From Cylicocyclus nassatus (taxonomy: Eukaryota; Nematoda; Chromadorea; Rhabditida; Strongylidae): 64,000 bases of DNA. Positions 33,989 to 43,980 of this stretch are shown in pieces; the first letter of the stretch is position 1, and each line of letters begins with the position of its first letter. The stretch spans positions 62,231,823-62,295,822 of the forward strand of contig CATQJL010000112.1 of NCBI GenBank assembly GCA_958299035.1, given 5' to 3'. The notes under the pieces were generated by a model. That model saw nothing but the letters and a program-made list of their open reading frames with translations. It was not told the origin of the DNA and did no database searches. The position numbers and the translations under genes are program-made.

Positions 33989-34216
33989 CAGGGCTTATCA
34001 AACGCAGTGTCGCTTGCATCAGCATCTCCACTCCCGCGCTGGACTCTGCGTCTTTTCCGCGAACAAGCTTTCTGATCGCTTTCCCAGGGCGAGAGTGGGA
34101 AAGGCGGAGCCTCAATCGATTGGAAGTGGTTAGAGAGCATGTTCGCGGAAGAGACGCAGAGTCCAGCGCGGGAGTGGAGATGCTGATGCAAGCGACACTG
34201 CGTTTGATAAGCCCTG
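33989..34216. mobile_element. CAGGGCTTATC inverted-repeat element
   Basis: Ends CAGGGCTTATCAAACGCAGT and ACTGCGTTTGATAAGCCCTG; inverted arms of about 70 bp extend through GGACTCTGCGTCT. TA flanks both ends (33987-33988, 34217-34218). The paired long frames on both strands here are mirror images, not genes. Confidence 0.88.
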
Positions 34217-34320
34217 TAGATACTTCTCCTGGAGACATTTTTACTGCGACTGCGACAGAACACATCAAGGTTTTTGAGATCATTGCAAGCGGTTGGGCAA
34301 TAAACTATAAACACACGGTA

Positions 34321-35587
34321 CAGTCGAGTAGATTTCCTGCTTAATATAGTGTCCCTGCAGACGCGACAACGCTGGGGCGTCAATAAATGCCTTGCGAGTT
34401 CCCGAGCTAGTGTTTTCCAGTGCTTTCTTTGCTTATTTCATGCTTTTTAGGTGATTCGTTGCTGATAAAGAAGAAAAGGGTAAGTTAGAGAGTAGTTCCT
34501 GTTTTCTGAGAAGTTTTATCAACGCATATTCACAGATATCCACGTGGAAGCAATTCGCGTCAGCTTCTTGTCTATTTTTTTGTCACTTCATGTCTCTTTC
34601 TTCTTCTGAGGTACTTCTTTGAACGCTAGTGGGTTTTTTACGATTGACTTATTGTCCTTATCACATGAAGTACTTGATTGAAATGCTATTTCCTATGGAT
34701 GAAAGCCGAAGTTGCTGAAAGACAAGCCAACTAGCGTTCATAGAAACGCCTCACAAGAAGGAGGAGGTTTGAAAGAAGAAGTGACAGAAGAAAAGGAAAT
34801 GACAAAAAAGAAATAGACAAGAAGCTGACGCGAAATGCTTCCACGTGGATATCTGTGAATATGCGATGATAGAACTTCTCAGAAAACAGGAACTACTCTC
34901 TAACTTACCCTTTTCTTCTTTATCAGCAACGAATCAGCTAAAAAGCATGAAATAAGCAAAGAAAACACTGGAAAACACTAGCTCGGGAACTCGCAAGGCA
35001 TTTATTGACGCCCCAGCGTTGTCGCGTCTGCAGGGACACTATATTAACCCTTTCGGACCTGAGTTTTTGCGAGTGAGCCGAGAAGCCTCTCTCCTATTGT
35101 TTTTTACTTGTTACCATATGAATAACATTATAGCGGAGTTTGGAGTCTGCTTAACCTTATGAACTATTTCTTTCTGATTTTTCAATTTTTTGGTTTTCCG
35201 TTTATTTTGGATTTTCAAATCTCCCGCGATACATGTGGACCCGCAAACAGTTAACAGTTACATTTGCTCAGCATCGTACTAAAACATTATGGTAATATTA
35301 TGAATATTTTTTGGGTAATAAACGAGACACTGAAACGGTGCTCAAGCCGGTGCAAATTATTGATTGGTTGAAACCCACTTGTTTACAGATATGTACATAC
35401 TATTGACAGAGAAGCAAATGAACACCCGGTCTCGAAGCTACATTTAGAAGGCAAAGGCTATATGAAGCGTTTGAGAGCAATGAGAAGTGAAATGATGTTC
35501 TTGCGCCAGTACAGTAGACCTCTGAATTGATGGTGGCAATTGCCACCACCAGGTCCGAAAGGGTTAAGCAGGAAATCTACTCGACTG
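34321..35587. mobile_element. Tc1-like foldback element interrupted by a TTAA insertion
   Basis: Ends CAGTCGAGTAGATTTCCTGC and its inverse, flanked by TA (34319-34320, 35588-35589). The arms continue through TGTCCCTGCAGACGCGACAA for several hundred bases, with the loop near 34690. The right arm is split at TTAA by the element at 35048-35563. The left arm keeps the intact TTAA at 34341-34344. Confidence 0.85.
35048..35563. mobile_element. piggyBac-like non-autonomous element
   Basis: Ends CCCTTTCGGACCTG and CAGGTCCGAAAGGG, with TTAA duplicated on both sides (35044-35047, 35564-35567). TTAA duplication with CCC..GGG ends is the piggyBac signature. 516 bp with no transposase frame. The middle is AT-rich, with an ATGGTAATATTATG stretch. 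Confidence 0.85.
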
Positions 35588-36788
35588 TAACTTCGCTGGA
35601 TAATATCTTTCCAAAACGAAGTTGACCTCTTTTAAAGTGATCCGAGTAAGGCTAGAGGATTTCAGTACCAAGCGAAAGTGGGTCCCTCGGACACGGAAAT
35701 GAGCAAGTGCGAGATGTCGCGTTTGACCAGAAGTAAGAATTAGGTTAGGAACTCATCCCTAGAGAGAAGGCTCTCCCACCGGTGGATTTCCTGCCCTGCG
35801 GCAGAGTACCCATGCCCTTACGATCGAAGTCGTAGGGTTCCGCAACGAGTCTGTGTCTCCGTGGTAGCTGGAACTGTCCCACTGGTCGATATTCAAATTG
35901 TAGGGGTCTGCGAAAGCTTGTTGTAGCCTATCGTAACTCTGTAACTCTGCGTCATTGAATCGACTCTAATCGTCTACCAACTTGATATCTTTTCGTAGAG
36001 CCGGTTTTTGGATAAACAAGGGAGGTCAAAACTCGGAGAACGCGGTTTTGCGCTAGTTTTAGACGACGGCGGCTGCCCTAGTAAGCGGGGAGTGGCTGTA
36101 CGTGCTAGTGGTGGGATACTCGGATATTTAGGAGCACTATAGCCGAGAGGGGAGAGGATACCGAGTGAACATCCAACTAACACTCACCTCATATGTATGA
36201 ACGTAAGAGGTGGCAATTGTTGCAGATGCCTCCATGGGACCTATAGCCCCCCTATCCTGCTCGTACATGCCATTTGCACAAGCTTCGCTACCCAAACAAG
36301 CTGCCTTCGTCATGTACATTTACTCAAGCACAAGGTATAACATGAAGCCGCATTGCAAGGATGTTGTTTTGAGCGCGAATCTCAAACCGATTTGGGCGCG
36401 CATTTCAAATTGAGGCGCCATCGGGATCTTCTTTCCGAGGTCCTGAGACGAAAGCAGCTCGTCGATGGGAGAGTCGAAAATTCATGCACATTTGTGTAGA
36501 GAACATATTCTGTTCTTTCTCTCGCTTCAAATAGCATAACATCATAGTTATTGGTAAACGCCAGCTTCAGCCTGTCAAGCACACTTGTGCATTGAGGGCT
36601 GGGGCCTTGAAATAGTTGTGAAGAGCTCTCTACTCTATTCTGGCATGAGTCTCATAAAAATGTATTCGAAACTAGATGGGCACTTTCGTTTGTAGCGCAT
36701 TCTCAATGATAGGAATGTGTTTTAGTGCGATGATACTTTGTTCGAGAAGAGTTCTTGGAATCAGGACAAGTGTTAAACCTGTCATATC
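35588..36788. other. Intergenic with possible minus-strand coding remnants
   Basis: On the minus strand, the frame 36319 down to about 36190 starts MYMTKAACLGSEACANG and reaches a GTGAGT donor at about 36186. The frame 36582 to 36440 also has protein-like composition (FTNNYDVMLFEARERTEY). I cannot join them into a gene, and no family is recognised. They may be exons of a decayed gene. Confidence 0.25.
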
Positions 36789-36872
36789 TTTCAAGCCGCA
36801 ACTGCGCTCGCAATTTCCATCTTCAAGCTCCCGCCCGAACTGTGCATCCGCATCCTGAGACACTTGTGGCAG
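36789..36872 (+). pseudogene. First-exon relic of an F-box gene
   Basis: The frame through 36822-36872 reads FKLPPELCIRILRHLWQ and ends at a GT (36873), exactly where exon 1 of the gene at 17894 ends after its LPPELCIQILGHL. The upstream frame closes at a TAA (36774-36776) without an ATG. No matching exon 2-4 follows within the next few kb in recognisable form. A possible diverged second exon is discussed at 38705. Confidence 0.6.
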
Positions 36873-37539
36873 GTTTGGATGTTTTTGCTTTGAAAGCGTA
36901 GATCACGCGCCGCCCTTTAACGGTCTCGTTTTTATGAGGAGCGGCGCGCGCCTACTTGGTTAACTTGAGAGAATAGTATGGGACAATATGTCGCCAACAC
37001 TTTACCGCGCGTGCAGCTGGCGGCAGTTAGAGCTATCTGTAGCCCAAGTAGTGGTCCCAAGCGAACATTTGCGACAAGGTACTCTACATACTACGGACGT
37101 CGCACATTTGTAGCAGCTATCCGCGGTGGAGGAGGGAGAGGAACTGGGATCTAACGGTAACATATAGTCCCCCTCACCGGTGGCACTGGTCGTGTTATAG
37201 TCCATCTCATCGGATGGCCGATGCGTTGGTTGGAAATCGCGCGCGCCAAGGGTTTGCACTGCATGTGCGCGCGCAAAGCATAGTTGGAGACTGCAACTAT
37301 AACAAGGCCTTGACGTAATGCAACATCTATCAGTGCATGTGCGTATCACGTTAGTTTTGGTCTGATCCAGATAGAAAGAGGCTGAATAGAGGCGCGCATT
37401 TGTCACAGATATCGCAAGACCTCCCCCTTCGGGGACGTATTTTTTCCTACCCCCACATACAGCATACATTGCGCGTACAGTAAGCGTTGCTCAACAGAAA
37501 CTTCTGATTTTACCATAATTTCAAGTACAGCAAATGAGC
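36873..37539. other. Intergenic, no supportable gene
   Basis: The 155-codon minus-strand frame at 37002-37469 is Cys/Ser-rich but lacks a start context, splice partners or a recognisable domain. I do not call it a gene. Confidence 0.35.
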
Positions 37540-37703
37540 ATCTCCTTATCTCGTCCCCTCCACAGTTGCTGCTACCCTTAATCTGCGTCTCTGACTTGCG
37601 CCACGTATGGCACATGTTGATAATGTGCAATAACTTGTTGGCAGAACATTTTGGCTATTATCCTCATCGCCAACATGTCCCTGCATGTTGCCCATATTGA
37701 CCA
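37540..37703. repeat. CAACATGTTG-rich repeat, copy B
   Basis: Matches copy A at 3935-4195 (CTGCTACCCTTAATCTGCGTC, GGCAGAACATTTTGGCT, CATGTCCCTGCATGTTGCC). It is cut at 37703 by the following Helitron-like element. Confidence 0.6.
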
Positions 37704-38170
37704 CTAGCTGGCTTACCCGGCTCCGCCGTATGTTCCGAATAGAAAATTCCATTTCTTAACCGATCCGGACCAAACTTGGCACACATACACTTCGGGGACG
37801 GGCGTGTGACATAGGCTACTTTTCGTCATCGATCGGTATCTATTTTATCGATTTTTATCGATTTTTTTGCAGAGTTCACTTTCGGGGCTGGGAGTTTGCA
37901 CAGAGGGGTAATCGAGCACGGGGATTCCGAATACAATATCGGTTTTCAGGATTATCGATTACTTTTATCGATTTTATCGTTTTTTTGCAAGGTTTGAACT
38001 ACGGGGCTGGGAGTTTGCACAGGGGGGTAAGTCATGCTATCTCCAAAACAACACAGGGAACGGAAAATGAAGTGTAGAAGTGAGCACAGGGAAAGGCTGT
38101 ACTGGGATGGGGATGGGACCTTTATTACGGTGTTTTGACAGGGCCGGGCGGAGCCGGGTAAGCAGGCTAG
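37704..38170. mobile_element. Helitron-like derivative with 3'-type ends on both sides
   Basis: Left end CTAGCTGGCTTACCCGGCTC and right end GGGCGGAGCCGGGTAAGCAG plus GCTAG are inverted copies of what is the 3' terminus in the simple elements. The 5' TATATAAG terminus is absent. Between them are two tandem partial bodies with GAACTACGGGGCTGGGAGTT. Flanking bases are A and T. Confidence 0.65.
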
Positions 38171-38214
38171 TATCTATGTATAATCGGCATGAAAAGAAGC
38201 TGCTGTGTTTGTCA

Positions 38215-38540
38215 AAGGCCGTGGCTCGACAATGGGCCACTCTTTTTGTCAAGTCTGGAACCTCACAACAGTGAAGGACAGTTGCATTTTTTACTTCCGC
38301 TTTTCTGCCGTGCAGATTGCTTAGAGGACAGGGTCAAAGATTTGCGCCCAAGTAGCGACAGGTTTCTGGCGTCAACCAGCCAATTGCTGCCGAAATCGGT
38401 GGAGTGTCTCTGCCCACTCGAAATCACGGAGCCTATGGCTTTCAGTTTCAGAGTGTGTAAACCTCTGAACGCGCCCTCCAGTAGTTCTTTAAAACGTCCA
38501 AAAAATCCAATCTAAGAGAGTTAATTTGAGCCACTGCCTC
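38215..38540. mobile_element. AAGGCAG-family element, diverged
   Basis: Left AAAGGCCGTGGCTCGAC and right TTGAGCCACTGCCTC followed by TA. The arms are weakly paired. 326 bp, non-coding. Confidence 0.5.
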
Positions 38541-38704
38541 TAAGAAAAACCGATCCGTAACATCTTATTTTCCTCAATTTTGGACTATTACACGCCATAA
38601 TTCCATCGCTACTTCAGTAAAGCGAAGTTTTATTAGTGTTTCTTGTGCTCTGGTTGTAAAACTAGCTCGACTCAAACAACTTTCAGTTCACATTCCCATC
38701 CGTG

Positions 38705-38881
38705 ATGGCACCACCTCTTCCTCTTGACGATTTATTCAATACGCGTGTTTTATGCAGCGTAGAAGAACGATTGAGGAGCGTGGCTTTGAATAGGGAGTAC
38801 CGTATCTTCGTTTTTAAGTTTCCTCCTGACAGTGCTTCGTATTTTGAATCATTCAGTACAAAATGCCTAGAGCTAAGCTAG
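38705..38881 (+). CDS. Short open frame, possible diverged F-box exon
   Basis: ATG at 38705 (after an acceptor-like CAACTTTCAG ending at about 38686) opens 58 codons starting MAPPLPLDDLFNTRVLCSVE and ending at TAG. The stretch FNTRVLC..RLRSVALNRE is vaguely like the second exon of the F-box genes (FLEIRLLC..LIDENRA), and it lies 1.8 kb downstream of the F-box first-exon relic. The resemblance is weak. It could equally be an unrelated small frame. Confidence 0.2.
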   Translation: MAPPLPLDDLFNTRVLCSVEERLRSVALNREYRIFVFKFPPDSASYFESFSTKCLELS

Positions 38882-38988
38882 TCCTTTTTATCAAGCCGTA
38901 TATGTCATGCTAGCTTCCATAACGTTCACTTGTCTGCTTCTATTTTTATTATTATCATATCTTGTTTTATCATTCATTTTCTGACTGA

Positions 38989-40138
38989 CAGGGCCCGGCA
39001 CGCGTTGGTCTGGAGGTTTTTAGGAAATGAAGTCCCCCATGACTTCGCGAAAATTTACGAAGTCCCTCTCGACGTGAAAATCAGTAGGGAAAATCTTATT
39101 CAACCAAAATAGCAACAAAAAAGCGAAAAAAGCGCATTTTGAGGTATGTAATATAACAAAAAAGCAAAAAGGAAACATTTCGAGTCGATTTAAGGCTCTG
39201 CCATTGGGCATAGTACCATTTTGATGCTGGGAATGTCGAAAATCTCCTAGGCCAACCAAATCTGTAGCCTCAACAATCCTGTGATGCATTTTTCGCCACA
39301 TACCCTCGATATCATCCCATATGTCTTCCCTCAACATGACGTGGATTACGTGGCTTGATGAGGCGCCGCCTCGCCTCGGGCTCGCGCCACGTTGCGAGCG
39401 CATCATTTGGCGCGACGTGGCGCTCAGCACAACGTGGCGCAGGCTTCTCCACGTTCTTCTTGTTGCCACATCACGCCGAAGATGCGCACGCGAACGTGGC
39501 GCAAGCCCGAGGCGAGGCGGCGCCTCATCAAGCCACGTAATCCACGTCATGTTGAGGGAAGACGTATGGGATGATATCGAGGGTATTTCAAAGGACACCG
39601 CAAGTGATTGGAGCGCGATATCTATCAACGCGTAGAATTATACTACTTTTGACTCAAAAAAAGGGAGAGGCAACGGTTTGATCCACTCTCTTCACTATAT
39701 GAGAGATTTTTGACCGTTCTAATCGTCCAAATCAAAAAGGTTTAAAACTTATGTGAACTCTCCGATATTTATGCTCCGAACCAACCCAGTTGGTTTGGTA
39801 GTTGGTCTAGAAACCAACAAATTCGAGAACGGATATTAGGACACATAAGCTTTGGGAACTTTTTACATAACATAGTTTGGAGTAACATTTTATACACATA
39901 GCCCAAATTCGGAGCCATGTGGTTGTTTGTGCGCTGTAAACAAGCCATTTGTTTGTTTAAGTCTTGCATTTGAAGTTCGCGCGCTTGCGAAAGAACACGT
40001 TCAACTCGTGAAACCTGACATGTTCGTCGTGTTTTTTTTTGGCGCTTCCTCCAGGACCTCATAAAAACGATGTCCCCGTTGCTCCCAACTCCAAAAACGA
40101 AGTCTAGTTTGACCCCAAACCATCGGTGCCGGGCCCTG
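38989..40138. mobile_element. hAT-type non-autonomous element, copy 3, opposite orientation
   Basis: Ends CAGGGCCCGGCAC and GTGCCGGGCCCTG, with the perfect 8-bp duplication CTGACTGA at 38981-38988 and 40139-40146. The body matches copies 1 and 2 in reverse. It is longer (1150 bp) because of the 281-bp element nested at 39303-39583. Confidence 0.92.
39303..39583. mobile_element. CCCTCGATATC inverted-repeat element nested in hAT copy 3
   Basis: Ends CCCTCGATATCATCCCATA and its inverse, flanked by TA (39301-39302, 39584-39585). The arms of about 120 bp include GAGGCGCCGCCTCGCC. The undisturbed target is visible in hAT copy 2 at about 15604 (CTATGTGGCG). Confidence 0.88.
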
Positions 40139-41732
40139 CTGACTGAGAGACGCAAGCACGCTTTGTGCACGTTTGGTCAACAAGTTCTTAAATGAGTTTT
40201 AACGCGTTTCGATTGCTTATTACCAGAATTCCGTAAAGAACGTGTTCAAAGAGCGTAGTTTAACGAGCTCAAACATGTTCTTCTACGAATTCTATCAGTA
40301 AATCAACCAAAATTCGTGAGATCCTATTTATGAACTTGTTAATGAAATGCATTCAAAGCGTGCTCGCGTCTCCTAGTCAGAGGATGAATGCTATCTTGTT
40401 CGTTGTACTTACTACTGAAGAATATGTATAAATACGATGTTACTAAAAGCTGTAAGGTTGAGAAATGGTTGCAATAAAGTTCCTACCTAGCACATATACA
40501 CACCTTCAATAATGTTTGAGATTCTGCAAGTTTACTTTTGAATTTTCAGGCATACTTCAGGCCAGCAAATTCGGTTCCCGTATGCGACACAAATTTTTAC
40601 ACGAAGAACAAAATGACATTCTTGAACTACAAAAGATGTTTTCGACTAAGAAGCTCAGTTCTTACCCCTTCCGCAGTTTTTCCTGCAAAAAACCGCTTTA
40701 GCGCCGTCCAAAACGACGTCAAAAACATGCATGAGCACGGTAGTTTGAAAATTCGTAACTAAGGCCAGGAAAAGACTGAGAGGCTCCAAAGAACAGGTTC
40801 TGTAGCATAGTGCCCAGAATATTCATAGAAAAAGTTTCAGCCCTCAAGGAGCAGTGATCTAAAAAATTTAGATCAGGCTCTCGCAAATTTAGATGCGATC
40901 CTAAAAAGCAAAAACTGGGATTTTTGAGCTTAAAATTTTGCAACTTACTAGAGAAGTTATAAAACAGCCTGAAATTCTTATGATAAAAACTAGAGGGATG
41001 GCCTCGTATTACAGCAAGTTTGCAGCTAACAAGCTTCAATAGCTCCGGAGAAATTTAGATGAGGCGCAGATACGACCAGCCTTTTCTCATTTGCTACCAT
41101 ACATAAAATCATAAGAAAATCCGCAGTTTATAAAATAACACCAGATTTCGCACAGCAGTAGCAGGGCTTATCTAAAGTACATATAAATTGTAAGAGCCGC
41201 ATAAATGGCATTACAAAAAGATTTACGAATTATCGATTGTCATCGTTTATCCACATATGCGCTTTTGTCGAGTGTGCGAGTCTTCAGTGAGCCTTCGGAA
41301 GCAGAATGTCTACACCAATCGGTACAAACAAAATCTTTATCACACATCATGCCTTTAGTAGCATTTGAGCTTCTGAAAGGGTTTATTTTTTGGATTTTTG
41401 TCATGCCAGCAGGGTTTGATCCCCGTTTGAGACAATATTTTGCGGGAGAAATAGCGATTTCCATAAAAAAAGAACTAAGTTATAAACTTTCAAAAGTACA
41501 GCAAATGAAGCGAATTTCTACGCTTGCAAATGTTTTCAAATTATTGTTCACTCGTTTTTATTTCATACATTGGTACACGGCATTCCATGAATTTATTGTT
41601 AAGAAAATGTAATAATTACTTGCTATTTGATTTGCTTTCAATCGTACGGTTTTTTATCCAAACTACCCCTTCTTACGACCCCCCCCCCCTCACCGTAGGC
41701 CCCCTTTACGGTCCCCGTTGCGACAGTCGCAT
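40139..41732. other. Intergenic with one possible terminal exon
   Basis: Most of this stretch shows nothing recognisable. The 135-codon frame at 41205-41612 is AT-rich and has no splice context or known domain. See the separate entry for 40556. Confidence 0.35.
40556..40762 (+). CDS. Possible terminal exon, Kazal-like remnant
   Basis: After an acceptor TTGAATTTTCAG (ending at about 40550) an open frame runs to a TAA at 40760-40762. It includes PVCDTNFYTKN and FLNYKRCF. The spacing resembles a Kazal-type inhibitor segment (PVC..N..C.F..A.C), but the second expected cysteine is a methionine, so the disulphide pattern is incomplete. No upstream exon is identified. It is an uncertain remnant at best. 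Confidence 0.22.
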   Translation, partial: FRPANSVPVCDTNFYTKNKMTFLNYKRCFRLRSSVLTPSAVFPAKNRFSAVQNDVKNMHEHGSLKIRN

Positions 41733-41895
41733 CACACGCTTGACCCTGCCGCACGGACTGCTCAGACGCTGCAGACCACGCGCGGCGCGGTTGGATTGTC
41801 GCGAGAGCAGGATTTGCACCATGGCGAATGTACTGGGGCAAGAGTTTTACCTCGCGGCGCGTGCTCCGCAGTGACGTCCAGTCCGTGCGTTCAAC
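41733..41895. repeat. Inverted-repeat segment related to the CAP intron 9 element
   Basis: CGCACGGACTG..CGCGGCGCGG at the left pairs with CTCGCGGCGCGTGCTCCG and CAGTCCGTGCG at the right. Shared GGACT and GCGGCGCG boxes link it to 31735-31912. Confidence 0.5.
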
Positions 41896-42112
41896 GAATC
41901 AACTATAGTGAGACGAGCCTCAAGTCAGTATGTTCATTACGGCAACTCATCATCTGGCACCTCTATTAACTTCGATGCTTCATCACTGGAACTCAGTCTG
42001 TAGAATGCGTAAAGCCGTTTGCCCATGAACTTCAGCCAGATTTAAGCGGCATTGGTTAAATAGGTGCACCACTTAGTGTAGTATAACCCGTTTTGACTTC
42101 ATGACTGGATCA

Positions 42113-42437
42113 TTAACACATCGACGACCGCTTGACACACATGGTGTGTCAAGCAATGACTATTGCATGGGACCGCTTGACACACCATGTGTGTCAAGGC
42201 TCGAATTTTGTTGAAATGACTACTATTTTGGAATAAACTCACCCCATGAGCCTTCTTTTGCACTGAATTTAAGGATGACCTTTACCTTTCTTGTCAGCCT
42301 TTCGAACCTATCGTAAGTGTACTGTAGATGGCAATATGCGTAATTATAGTTGAAAAATGTGGGCTGGTCCGTGAAAGGCCTTGGTCCCAGAGGGCAGACA
42401 ACTAAAAATTTGCATAGTTGTCAATGTGTTGACAATG
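42113..42437. repeat. CTTGACACAC hairpin repeat
   Basis: CCGCTTGACACACATGGTGT / TGTCAAGC and a second CCGCTTGACACACCATGTG / TGTCAAGG form two adjacent hairpins (42128-42200). AACACATCGACGAC at the left and GTCAATGTGTTGAC at the right are inverted and may be the element ends. Confidence 0.5.
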
Positions 42438-42496
42438 CTTATTTAAGGCAATTAAACAATTTTCTTAGAAACATTACATGTTTCATTTATCACCTA

Positions 42497-42948
42497 AAGG
42501 CAGCGTCCGGGCAAAAAGTCGATTTTGAGATTTTGTGCTTATCCGGGCCTATTCGCTATGCTGAATCCGAAAATCACCACTAGAGAGCGCGACGGCGAAA
42601 AATGGGTTTAACGCAGGAGGAAAATCAGCAGGGGGCGCAGCGTCCGAGAGAGTGGATTCTCGCTCCCAGCTTCCGGAGCAATCTTCTCGGTTCCTTTAGT
42701 CGCCCTAACATCGCTACCGGCCAAGTACAAACGAGTGATTTGAGATCGGAACCGAGAAGATTGCTCCGGAAGCTGGAAGCGAGAATCCACCCTCTCGGAC
42801 GTTCCGCCCCCTGCTGATTTTCCTCCTGCGTTAGACCCATTTTTCGCCGTTTCCGCGTTCTCTGGTGGTGATTTTCGAATTCAGCATAGCGAATAGACCC
42901 GGGTAAGCACAAAATCTCAAAATCGACTTCTTGCCCGGACGCTGCCTT
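42497..42948. mobile_element. AAGGCAG-family element, near-perfect 452-bp palindrome
   Basis: Left AAGGCAGCGTCCGGGCAA, right TTGCCCGGACGCTGCCTT, TA on both sides (42495-42496, 42949-42950). Both arms match almost base for base up to the centre near 42720. It is the least decayed copy of the family. Frames on both strands are mirror images. Confidence 0.92.
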
Positions 42949-43155
42949 TAACTGATTTCTAGGCACTTTCTCTTCCTTCCCTCCTATGGAGTGTCCCAGT
43001 CTCAATTCACCTTTTCCAAAATCATCTTGTTAATTGCAAAAACGCTCAAAAGCATCCTCCATTTTGAATTAGAGGTCTTGAGTTTTTGACAACATACGAT
43101 AGCAGGGTCCCCTATCAAGCCAATGCCCCAAGTCGCGGCGCAAAATATCGCTTTA

Positions 43156-43980
43156 AAGGCAGTGTCCGGCTTAGCCGGACCTGTTCGCTATGCTGAATCC
43201 GGAAATGCACGTCGCAGAGCGCGAAAACGGCGAAAAACGGCTCTAAACAGGAGGGAAATCAGCAGGTGGGCGGGGTTCTCCCCACTGTGAAATCAGCTCC
43301 CAGCTTCCGGAGCGATCTTCTCGCCTCGGGCTTCAAGTCAATCATTCGCACTTGGTCGGTAGCGATGTTAGGAGGGCTAGCAGAATCGAAAAGACCGCTC
43401 CGGAAACTGGGAGCGTAAATTCACAGTGGGGAGGACCTCGCCCACTTGCTGTTTCCCTTCTGCGCTAGAGCCCTTCTTGCGGTTTTCTCGCTTTCCAGTG
43501 TGGATTTTCGGATTCAGCATGGCGAATAGGCCCGTATAAGCACAAAAACTCGATTTTGAGATTCTGTACTTACTTGGGCCTATTTGCTACGCTGAATCCG
43601 AAAATTCACATTGTAGAGCGCGAAAATGGCGAAAAACGGCTCTAACACTGGAGGGAAATGAGCAGGTGGGCGGGGTCCTCCCCACTGTGAAGTCACGTTC
43701 CCGGCTTCCGGAGCGATCTTCTCGCTTCCGGTTTCAAGTCAATCATTCGCACTTGACCGGTAGCGATGTTAGGACGGCTAGCGGAATCGAGAAAATCGCT
43801 CCGGGAGCTGAGAGCGTGAAATCGCACAGGGGAAAGCCCCGCCCACCTGCTGATTTCCCTCCTATGTTTGAGCCCTTTTTCGCCGTTTTCGCGATTTACA
43901 GTGTGGATTTTCGAATTCAGCATGTCGGGCCCATATAAGCACAAAATCTCAAAATCGAGTTTTTGCCCGGACACTGCCTT
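43156..43980. mobile_element. AAGGCAG-family element, internally duplicated
   Basis: Ends AAGGCAGTGTCCGG and CCGGACACTGCCTT. The interior consists of two related halves, each itself palindromic, joined near 43540 (GGCTCTAAACAGGAGGGAAA and GGCTCTAACACTGGAGGGAA mark equivalent points). It looks like two elements fused or a head-to-tail duplication. Confidence 0.75.

Noticed and set aside
33814..34383. Long open frames of 118-189 codons on both strands
   Set aside because: They lie on the arms of the inverted-repeat element 33989-34216, and the two strands encode the same peptide, which is a palindrome artefact.
37002..37469. 155-codon Cys/Ser-rich minus-strand frame
   Set aside because: No signal peptide, no splice partners, no recognisable cysteine framework; likely chance openness in GC-rich repeat sequence.
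41395..41450. tRNA-like GGGTTTGATCCCC segment
   Set aside because: No acceptor stem, D-arm or anticodon arm can be folded around it on either strand.
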